This document shows positions 1 through 7,800 of a stretch of DNA of 64,000 nt, piece by piece. Position 1 is the first letter of the stretch. Each line of letters starts with the position of its first letter. Below the pieces are notes generated by a model, which worked only from the letters and a program-made list of their open reading frames with translations, made no database searches and had not been told where the DNA came from. Source of the DNA: Solobacterium sp. GTDB lineage: Bacteria > Bacillota_I > Bacilli_A > Erysipelotrichales > Erysipelotrichaceae. The translations under genes and the position numbers were made by a program. Where the stretch lies: NCBI GenBank assembly GCA_017941735.1, contig JAGAVW010000025.1, positions 1 to 64,000 on the forward strand, in the 5' to 3' direction.

Positions 1-1164
1 GGTGCTGGTGTGCATGGAGGCGAAGTCATTGCGAGTGGGACGCCTAAAGAAATATTAAAAAATGAGCGCTCCATTACCGGACAATATTTATCCGGAAAAA
101 AACGAATTGAAGTGCCTGAAAAAAGACGCAAAGGTAACGGGAAATATGTGGAAGTATTTGGGGCAGCCGAACACAACCTCAAAGACATCAATGTGAAATT
201 CCCACTTGGGAAAATGATTTTAGTCACCGGTGTTTCAGGAAGTGGAAAGTCAACGTTAGTGAATGAAGTATTCATGAAGGCGGTCCAACAAAATCTTGGT
301 CGTACCAAAATCAAACCAGGAAAACATAAACGGATTAAAGGTTTAGATAACTTAGATAAACTCGTACAAATTGATCAAGACCCAATTGGTCGGACACCTC
401 GTTCAAACCCCGCAACGTATACAAGTGTATTTGATGATATCCGTAGTGTATTTGCGAATACTCCAGAAGCGAAGATGCGTGGGTATGATAAAGGACGCTT
501 TTCCTTTAATGTGAAAGGGGGACGTTGTGAGGCATGTTGGGGAGATGGTGTGAAAGTGATTTCAATGAACTTCTTACCCGATGTCTATGTGCCTTGTGAA
601 GTGTGCCATGGGAAACGCTACAACGAAGAGACCCTTGCGTGTACGTATCGTGGAAAAAGTATTTATGATGTCTTAGAGATGACGATTGAAGAAGCTTTAG
701 TCTTCTTCACAAATCATCCAAAGATTAAGAATAAATTACAGACCTTGTATGATGTTGGTTTAGGGTATTTAAAACTTGGTCAATCTTCAACGACGTTATC
801 TGGTGGGGAAGCACAACGTGTAAAGCTTGCCTCCGAATTACAAAAACGGCCAACAGGAAAAACAGTATATATTTTAGATGAACCAACAACCGGATTACAT
901 ACCGATGATGTGAGTCGTTTAATTGCGGTATTAGAAAGAATTGTGGATTCTGGAAATACAGTTATCGTGATTGAACATAATCTCGATGTGATTAAGTGTG
1001 CCGATTGGATTATTGATTTAGGTCCAGAAGGTGGGGATGATGGAGGAACCATTGTCACCCAAGGGACACCAGAAGAGGTTGCGAAAGATCCTAATTCTTG
1101 GACCGGTAAATATTTAGAAAAAGCATTATCTTGGACAAAAGAGAAAAAGAAAAAAGAGAAGTAA
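1..1164 (+). CDS. uvrA: UvrABC excinuclease subunit A, C-terminal part (cut by window edge)
   Basis: Damage-recognition ATPase of nucleotide excision repair. The reading frame is open from base 1, so the gene begins upstream. This is the second ABC ATPase half: Walker [10 protein letters not shown] near bases 229-255, a zinc module with CEAC (around 527-538) and CEVC (around 595-606), ABC signature LSGGEAQR (around 799-822) and Walker [12 protein letters not shown] (around 871-903). The Lys-rich end is a common ending for the family. hprK follows after 12 bases, so the two are probably co-transcribed. All visible catalytic and zinc residues are intact, so identity is secure; only the missing N-terminal half is unseen. 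Confidence 0.97.
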   Translation, partial: GAGVHGGEVIASGTPKEILKNERSITGQYLSGKKRIEVPEKRRKGNGKYVEVFGAAEHNLKDINVKFPLGKMILVTGVSGSGKSTLVNEVFMKAVQQNLGRTKIKPGKHKRIKGLDNLDKLVQIDQDPIGRTPRSNPATYTSVFDDIRSVFANTPEAKMRGYDKGRFSFNVKGGRCEACWGDGVKVISMNFLPDVYVPCEVCHGKRYNEETLACTYRGKSIYDVLEMTIEEALVFFTNHPKIKNKLQTLYDVGLGYLKLGQSSTTLSGGEAQRVKLASELQKRPTGKTVYILDEPTTGLHTDDVSRLIAVLERIVDSGNTVIVIEHNLDVIKCADWIIDLGPEGGDDGGTIVTQGTPEEVAKDPNSWTGKYLEKALSWTKEKKKKEK

Positions 1165-1176
1165 AGAGGTGAGAGT

Positions 1177-2136
1177 ATGGCACAAAAAGAATATTCACAA
1201 AAAGTAATGATTAAAAAGATTGTCGATTTCTTTCAGATGAAACAATTCACTGGCGATGAGAAGTCACTGGAGCGTTGGGTCATTGTGCCAGACGTGAATC
1301 GACCTGGTTTTGAATTAGCAGGTTATTTTCATAAGACCGAACCAAGACGCATAGTCATTATTGGGAATAAAGAGATGGAATACATCTCCCATATGAGTGA
1401 AGAAGATCAACGGGCACGTTATCCAATGATTACAGATGGCTTAACCCCAATGATTGTTATCACCAACAACAACACCTGCCCACCAATCTTGAAAGAGATT
1501 GCGGAAAAAGAGAATTTCCCAATCTTTGGGACAAGCCAAACAACCTCTCGCTTTGCGGTGGATTTAGTTTCGTACTTAGATGAAACCCTAGCGGAAGAAG
1601 ATACAGTTAGTGGTTCGTTATTAGTGGTATATGGAAAAGGTGTTCTCTTAACGGGAGAAAGTGGCATTGGAAAATCGGAAACCGCACTCGAATTAATTCG
1701 TAGTGGACATGTGCTAGTATCGGATGATCGCGTGGATGTACAACGTATTCATAACCACATTCATGGACATGCGCCAATGTTGATTGAAGGAAAATTGGAG
1801 ATGCGTGGCATTGGTATTATTGATGTAAGAAGAATGTATGGCGCAAGTTGTTTGAAGGCAAGAAATCGAATTGAAATGGTCATTCATTTATCGCATTATA
1901 ACGAGAATCATGAATACGAACGCATTGGTGATACAAAGGAAGAGTATACCGAAATTTTAGGTGTCCAAATTCCAACAGTGGAATTACCTGTTTCACCAGG
2001 TCGCTCAACCCGTATCATGGTAGAATCCGCAGTCACAAATCAAATCCTCAAAGAGCAAGGTTATCATAGTTCGAAAGAATTCCGTGACCAACTCTTAGAA
2101 TACTTAGAAGAAGAAAACAAGAAGCGAGGCTTATGA
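1177..2136 (+). CDS. hprK: HPr kinase/phosphorylase
   Basis: Bifunctional enzyme that phosphorylates HPr on Ser46 and reverses it, setting carbon catabolite control in Bacillota. The 319-aa length is normal. Walker A GESGIGKS lies near residues 159-166, followed by the SDDRVDV acidic pair, the EMRGIGIIDV signature and the C-terminal VELPVSPGRS motif. The RBS AGAGGTGAG precedes the ATG. An oddity: characterised enzymes carry a conserved His in an HGVLVD-type segment just before the P-loop, and here the segment reads VSGSLLVVYG, with Ser in place of His and Val in place of Asp. Kinase residues look intact; phosphorylase activity may differ (inference). The gene overlaps the next one by 4 bases. 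Confidence 0.95.
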   Translation: MAQKEYSQKVMIKKIVDFFQMKQFTGDEKSLERWVIVPDVNRPGFELAGYFHKTEPRRIVIIGNKEMEYISHMSEEDQRARYPMITDGLTPMIVITNNNTCPPILKEIAEKENFPIFGTSQTTSRFAVDLVSYLDETLAEEDTVSGSLLVVYGKGVLLTGESGIGKSETALELIRSGHVLVSDDRVDVQRIHNHIHGHAPMLIEGKLEMRGIGIIDVRRMYGASCLKARNRIEMVIHLSHYNENHEYERIGDTKEEYTEILGVQIPTVELPVSPGRSTRIMVESAVTNQILKEQGYHSSKEFRDQLLEYLEEENKKRGL

Positions 2137-2780
2137 GAAAAGAGCGAGCAGTCCTATTTGATTTTGATGGTACGCTCATTGATACAGAGCCAGCCATCCT
2201 CTATAGCTATGGGAAACTATTTGAAACCTATCGATCTAAGGAAGAATTTATACCCGAATACCAAGTGGCTGTATTAGGGCCTTCCATCGATTCGATGATT
2301 GCGCTTTATTTTCCGAATGAGGATACGCAAAAGCTCGTGGATGAATATCGTCATATTCAAAAAGAACATATGGAAGAATTAACCACCTTGATGCCACATG
2401 CCTTAGATTTACTCAAGTGGTTAAAAGAGGAAGGATATCCCGTTTCCCTTGTGTCATCAAGACGAAGAGATTCGATTGATAATGTATTAAACTTCCTACA
2501 TCTCAATGAATATTTTGAATTCAATGTGGGCTATGATGAAGTCAAAGAAGAAAAGCCACATCCAGAGGGAATTCTTAAAGCGATGGAATACTATGGATGC
2601 GAAAAAGGCATCTATATTGGGGATAGTCCCAATGATATCTTGGCAGGACAAAACGCAAACATCCCTACAGTTGGGTATGTATCAAAAGAAGAAAAAAGAT
2701 ACGCGATTGCGCAATGCGAACCAACGTATCTCATTACTGATTTAATGGAGGTAAAAGAAATCCTAGAAGGCTTAGATTAA
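2133..2780 (+). CDS. HAD-family phosphatase (PpaX-like)
   Basis: Haloacid dehalogenase superfamily hydrolase of 215 aa. Motif I is DFDGTLIDT near the N terminus with the nucleophile Asp, SSRRR supplies motif II, a conserved Lys lies in KEEKPHPEG, and IGDSPNDILAG is motif III. The helical cap sits between motifs I and II, as in the beta-phosphoglucomutase/PpaX subfamily. In Bacillus, ppaX lies downstream of hprK and hydrolyses pyrophosphate from HPr-Ser-P dephosphorylation; the direct overlap with hprK here supports the same job, although lgt, which lies between them in Bacillus, is absent. Substrate cannot be read from sequence. The stop codon is embedded in a terminator hairpin. Confidence 0.85.
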   Translation: MRKERAVLFDFDGTLIDTEPAILYSYGKLFETYRSKEEFIPEYQVAVLGPSIDSMIALYFPNEDTQKLVDEYRHIQKEHMEELTTLMPHALDLLKWLKEEGYPVSLVSSRRRDSIDNVLNFLHLNEYFEFNVGYDEVKEEKPHPEGILKAMEYYGCEKGIYIGDSPNDILAGQNANIPTVGYVSKEEKRYAIAQCEPTYLITDLMEVKEILEGLD

Positions 2781-2794
2781 GCCTTCTTTATTTT
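2765..2794 (+). terminator. Terminator overlapping two convergent stop codons
   Basis: Inverted repeat AGAAGGCTTA (2765-2774), loop GAT, TAAGCCTTCT (2778-2787), then TTATTTTG. It ends the hprK-HAD operon. The TAA of the HAD gene and the stop of the facing ECF gene both lie inside the hairpin, so the two genes overlap by 4 bases. Confidence 0.85.
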
Positions 2795-3301
2795 GTTTAC
2801 CGCTACCATAATTAAGGGGATTAAGATTAGCTGTAAAACAATACCAACAAATGCGTTGGTAAAAGCACCCGCTAAGAAAGCGGAAAAGGTAAAGGCCGTA
2901 CCACGTACGCCATGCATGACCATTTGCGCAATTCCCCAAACAATACGTCCCCCTAACATCGCAAGCACTAAAGTCACACAAATGGCAGTGAGATTCTTTT
3001 CTTTAAAGAAAGAATAGATTAGACCTGCTAAGCATCCATAAGTCATGAGCTCAAATGCCATAGGGATCGCACTTGGCATTGGTGGCATTCCAAATAAAAC
3101 GGAACGTAAGAGTGGGCAAATAAAGCCAACAAGGGCACCATATTGCCAACCACAAATAAAGCCACATAATAAAACAGGATAATGCATAGGGGATAACATC
3201 GCACCAATTTGTGGGATTTGTCCCGTGAGAAAAGGTAGGACTAAGCCAAGCGCTAAAAACATAGCCGCTAATGTTAGATTTTTAATTCTTAGTTGATTCA
3301 T
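2777..3301 (-). CDS. ECF transporter S component-like membrane protein
   Basis: Integral membrane protein of 174 aa with five or six hydrophobic segments. The pattern fits substrate-binding S components of energy-coupling factor transporters: an N-terminal LAAMFLALGLVLPFL helix, a GAMLSPMHYPVLLCGF loop and a GWQYGALVGFICPLL segment. Such proteins bind a vitamin or metal and work with EcfA/EcfT, which are not in this window. The start overlaps the larC stop by 20 bases, so the two are one transcript. Because LarC handles nickel, a nickel or cofactor-precursor substrate is possible, but that is inference from position only; the family also covers pantothenate, niacin and others. Confidence 0.75.
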   Translation of the reverse strand: MNQLRIKNLTLAAMFLALGLVLPFLTGQIPQIGAMLSPMHYPVLLCGFICGWQYGALVGFICPLLRSVLFGMPPMPSAIPMAFELMTYGCLAGLIYSFFKEKNLTAICVTLVLAMLGGRIVWGIAQMVMHGVRGTAFTFSAFLAGAFTNAFVGIVLQLILIPLIMVAVNKIKKA

Positions 3302-4496
3302 TGTTTAACTCCTTTTGTAATATTTGTTTTACTTCTTCAATACTTTGATTCGTCTTTTTAGCGATATTGGAAAGGTCTTCGTATTCATATTTCTTTTTTG
3401 TAACACCATAACCGGTTGAAATTTTTTCGTGTATCGTGCCTAGACTTGTTTGAAGTTCTTTCATGGAACGGTCTAAGACATAGCGTTCCTTTCTTGATTG
3501 GCGAATACCAATAGTTGTGGTGTGTTTGAAGAGAAGCGTGCGCATCATTTCTAAATGCGTTTCATCGGTAACTACTACAAGTAAAGTTCCAGGACGATTC
3601 TTTTTCATTTGTACCGGTATCGTGAATACATCACGGGCTCCATTTTCTAATAGGACTTCTGTACAATAGCCAATCTCTTCGGCACGCATATCATCGACGT
3701 TACATTCAAGTTCAATAATTTCATCGGTTTTTTCTTTTTCTGCCAGCATAACCCGTAGGCAATTGGGAATCCCAAAATCCTTTTTTCCTATTCCAATTCC
3801 AATCTTCTGAATGGTTAAGGTAGGAAGGGTTTCAAATTTTGACACAAAGTGCTTCAGTAGGGCAGCACCCGTTGGCGTACAAAGTTCACCTTCTACTTCT
3901 TCTTTACTATAAATGGGAATACCCATTAATAAATTCGCAGTTGCTGGAGCGGGAATCGGTAATAAGCCGTGGGCACATTTCACAAATCCACGGCCCACAT
4001 GGATAGGGGAAGCAAGGACTTCTTCAATCCCAAGATCTTCAAGTAATTGACATACCGCAGTGATATCTGCCACCGCATCCATCGCCCCAACTTCATGGAA
4101 GTGAATTTCTTCGACACTTTCGCCATGTACCTTACTTTCTGCTTCCGCAATCAATTGATAAATATGTAAGAAATCTTGTTTGACTTTTGTTGAAGCAGAG
4201 AGATGATCTTCGATGATGTGCTGTATGCCGTGAAGAGTCGCGTGGGAGTGATGGTCATGCGTATGATCATGATTGTGCTCATGTTCACCTTCTTCTTCGC
4301 CATGATAAGTTACCTGCATGTGGTAGCCCTCGATGCCATAGCTCATCATCTTTTCAAGATTGTATTGAATGCCAGGTAAACCCATATGATTCAATTTATC
4401 TACTTCTACTTGGGGGTCTTCAAATAAGCCAAGCAATGCAGCAGTCAGCATGTCACCAGCTGCACCAGAACTACAATCAATATAGAGTTGTTTCAT
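3282..4496 (-). CDS. larC: LarC nickel chelatase (nickel-pincer nucleotide synthesis)
   Basis: Inserts nickel into the pyridinium-bisthiocarboxylate mononucleotide to make the nickel-pincer cofactor of lactate racemase and related enzymes. The 404-aa protein starts MKQLYIDCSSGAAGDM, the family N terminus; I chose the ATG at 4494-4496 over an upstream ATG at 4583 because GGAAAGGAT sits just before it and homology begins there. A His-rich loop (about residues 72-85, HEHNHDHTHDHHSH) matches the metal-rich insert. The C-terminal LarC2 part is in the same frame, unlike Lactobacillus plantarum where a programmed frameshift joins LarC1 and LarC2. No larA, larB or larE lies nearby. Confidence 0.93.
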   Translation of the reverse strand: MKQLYIDCSSGAAGDMLTAALLGLFEDPQVEVDKLNHMGLPGIQYNLEKMMSYGIEGYHMQVTYHGEEEGEHEHNHDHTHDHHSHATLHGIQHIIEDHLSASTKVKQDFLHIYQLIAEAESKVHGESVEEIHFHEVGAMDAVADITAVCQLLEDLGIEEVLASPIHVGRGFVKCAHGLLPIPAPATANLLMGIPIYSKEEVEGELCTPTGAALLKHFVSKFETLPTLTIQKIGIGIGKKDFGIPNCLRVMLAEKEKTDEIIELECNVDDMRAEEIGYCTEVLLENGARDVFTIPVQMKKNRPGTLLVVVTDETHLEMMRTLLFKHTTTIGIRQSRKERYVLDRSMKELQTSLGTIHEKISTGYGVTKKKYEYEDLSNIAKKTNQSIEEVKQILQKELNNESTKN

Positions 4497-4525
4497 AGGC
4501 AACATCCTTTCCAAAAAAGAAAAGA

Positions 4526-4612
4526 TATACAAACAAAAATATCTTCTGATATGTATATCTTTTGTACTTCTGTACGAATGCAACTTCTGTTGCGATAACT
4601 ATTATACTATGG
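4526..4612 (-). promoter_or_regulatory. larC promoter and leader with three similar hairpins
   Basis: On the minus strand a TATAAT -10 box (complement of 4605-4610, in AGTATAATAG) is followed by a leader of about 100 nt. It holds three hairpins in a row, each with a C-AGAA-G closing and loop: GCAAC-AGAA-GTTGC (4580-4593), GTAC-AGAA-GTAC (4564-4575) and ATATC-AGAA-GATAT (4539-4552). The last also lies inside a larger repeat GATATAC/GTATATC. No T-run follows, so this is not a terminator. Function unknown; candidates are a protein-binding leader or DNA operators. Confidence 0.5.
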
Positions 4613-4689
4613 AATTGGTAAATTGAATCATAATCATGCCTAAATATTGTTTACAATAATACGAATAAATATTTACAAAATTAAAAGAA

Positions 4690-4848
4690 TATAATATATT
4701 ACATTCGTAGTAAAAAAATGATGACCACTTGTTGAGTATGCCACACCGTTCTAAACAAGAGATATAACTATCGATAGGTGGCCATTTTTGTTAGAACAGC
4801 TAAGCGCTTATGCGCCCCAACAAAGAACGGAATTATAAGGAGCACATT
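4690..4848 (+). promoter_or_regulatory. Probable promoter and structured leader of the surface protein
   Basis: A TATAAT box at 4690-4695 in very AT-rich sequence has no clear -35. The following 150 nt can fold: GTTCTAA (4748-4754) pairs with TTAGAAC (4791-4797) around the palindrome CTATCGATAG (4768-4777), and TAAGCGCTTA (4801-4810) is another palindrome. I compared it with riboswitch classes from memory and recognised none. Confidence 0.4.
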
Positions 4849-7800
4849 ATGAAAGAGAAAACCATGTTAAGAAAGATTTTCCCTATATTTTTAAGTTTGT
4901 TTATAGGGGTTGCGACAATCACGCCTGAAAGGATTATCGCAAACGAGGCAAATGAGGAAAGTGAAGTAACAGAAACCATCACAAATACTTCTGAAACACA
5001 AAGTGTTACGGAAGAGATTTTAGATGAAGAAATAAAAGAAGAGGTTTCAACAACCGAAGAGGTAGAATTGGTAGAAGAAAACCCAAATGACGTAAAACCA
5101 TCTTCTACTGAGGAAAGCCTTGAGCCGGTTGAGGATGAAACAACAGAATCTTTAAATCATGTGCTAGAAAATAATGAAGATGTCGTTGTAGAAAGTGCGA
5201 AAGAACCAGAAGTCATGGAGAATTCTTTATTTGCTGCTACATCGGGTGAACAAGACTGGTTACATTATTCCATTGACTTAGAATGGGATATTGCGGATCC
5301 AAGTCAAAAATATAACCAAAAGGTCATTACCGCATCGAGTGCCATTTTACAACCAAAGTATCGGTTAACAATTCAAACTTCTTCTGTTAACTATGCGGAA
5401 GAATCTATGGAAATCAGGCTTCCATATACCATGTTTACAAAAAGAGCAACCTCCATAAACCGTGATGGCTCTACGAAAGTATATAATCCAACAACCGTGA
5501 TGCCTTCGGACATTAGTGCACCACAATATCCAGAAACAAGTCCAAATTATTTCTTTAGTTATTGGGTTGATGAAGAAAACGATGAATTGGTATTTATCAA
5601 TACAAAATATATTCCTGCAGGTGAAAATACTACCGTCGAAGTCATGTATGATGTGAATCCTAATGTAATCATTGACTTAGATACCGCATCATTCCAAGCC
5701 AAAGCCAAAGCAACACCAGAGGCAGAACAAGCAGGCACCTATGAGGAAGAAGAGAGGGTTTCACCAACCATCACTTATCAACTTGACGTTGGTTTAGAAA
5801 GTATTACAGGCGTAACCGATTGCACTAAAGGAACCGGGTTTGAACCGGTAACGATAAAAGATGGATATCGTTACTATTTAGCTACAATTCTTTATTATGT
5901 AAGAGGGAACTCTCCCTATTTTGAAGAATTCACATTCGATTTTGCGGGGACCAATGGTGAAATTGTTGGTCCAGTTGAAAACTTTGAAAGCGGTACAACC
6001 ATGACCCTCGAAGAAGCAAAAGCCTATTATGCAATAGAGTCATTTATCAATGATGGGGGATCGAATAGAGAAGGCGATACTTCCGATGAGATGCAATGGC
6101 AAAGTGGATATAAAGTTTATGTGCGTTATCCAGATTCCGATGAAGTGGAAGAAGATGTTATGTATGTAACGAGTGATGTTACCGCATATGATGATGATAC
6201 ACATGAAGAGCCAGAAGACTATAATGATCGACTAAGCCGTAGTACAAGATATCACTATACTTGGCCTAAATATCCAGATAAACCACGTGGTATTTGGTAT
6301 AAAAACCCTGTTGGACAGAATCGCGACCGTGTAGAATTTGTAAGCACTCGCCCACAATATGTAACCAGTTCAACCGATAGTTATCGAGGACCTGCTCGTT
6401 TCTTTATTGGTGTGGAAGATGATCATGTCATTTTTTCACATAATGGGAATGGTAATCAACTTGTAATAACAGATACGGGGCTCGAACAAGAACGTGTCAT
6501 TGATAGAACTGGGGAAACCGAACCAAGTGGAGCACCCTATTTAGAATATGAAGTATGTGGTGTTTATTTACCCGTATTAGCTAATGGGAAATTGCGAATT
6601 TATAATGAAGAGACACAAAGTATTGATGCGTTTGATGGGGAATGGTTTGAGAGTATTGTGATTGAAGGCTCTACAGATGGTTCAACATGGGAAGAAGTAT
6701 ATACAGTTGCACATGACAATCCACATGACCCTTTAATAATTGGAGGTACGAATACCACTCCATACAGTGCAGATGTGACAGCAATGTGGGTTGGGAAAGG
6801 ATATCGCCAATTCCGCGTAACGTTTAACGGAGTGATAGAGAATATTGTTATCGACAAAGATATTGTTTGTGCTTATATGCATGGCACAGATGATACGTCT
6901 GACTATTTTTTACGACAGGAACTTGATCAATATACCAACTGGGCAAATATTGAACTATATAATACTACCGGTAGTAAAGAATACACCGTGCGTGACTGGG
7001 GAATGATAACTCTTTTCCCATTGACTGAATATGGAAGCTCGAGCGCACAGAAATTCACAGGTAGCGTAACCAATGATCCGGTCAATGAAATGGCACATGT
7101 GGAATTTAGCCTTAGAACAACCTATATCTACTCTTTAATCGAAGGAAACTTAGGAGATAATCCATCTGCGGATGCAGCAGGAAAAATCATGTACGATTTA
7201 AGACAAGCACATCCACATATTTTTGAAGAATTAAAAGATTTAGATGATGTAAAGACATTAGTTGGATATGATTTGTTGCCGGAGGGATATGTATTTGAAA
7301 AATTTATTGGGAACATGTCATATACTGATTCTATAAAAAGAAGAGGCACGGAAGCAAGGGTGAATCTTGGGTATGCAGATTATATAACTCCTACGATTAC
7401 CACAATCAATAACTATAAGAATACAAGACGTCAAATGGTCGTTTTCACTTGGGACATTGAAAACATTATTAAGACAAGAGCTTTAAATAAAGGGGTTTCT
7501 CCAACAAGACTTGTGTTGGAATCCTCCTATCTTGCGCAAATCTCATGGAATGATTTGGTGTTCTATCAAAATGAGCACAATCTCTATGGAGAGCAACGTG
7601 GAGATGGAAAAGAGGTTATGGGCGGTAGTGTAGATAATGGAAGCCCAGTTGATACGTGGATTAATTATGGTGTATTCCGTGAGGTGTTAGATGAAAACGG
7701 AGAGTATGCCTATAAAGATTTAAATGAAGATGGAGATAGTACATCCGCAAATACGTTATACGCGTATTCCACCGTTTCACCAAACGTAACCATGAGTGCG

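Noticed and set aside
3282-4496. Programmed frameshift in larC, as known for Lactobacillus plantarum
   Set aside because: The LarC1 and LarC2 parts are in one uninterrupted frame; no slippery site or frame change is needed.
4811-4848. Upstream in-frame start codons of the surface protein (frame from 4810)
   Set aside because: No ribosome site precedes 4810, while AAGGAGCAC precedes the ATG at 4849 and a normal signal peptide begins there.
4700-4848. Riboswitch in the surface protein leader
   Set aside because: I looked for cores of c-di-GMP, SAM, purine, preQ1, TPP and lysine classes and saw none; only palindromes and stems remain.
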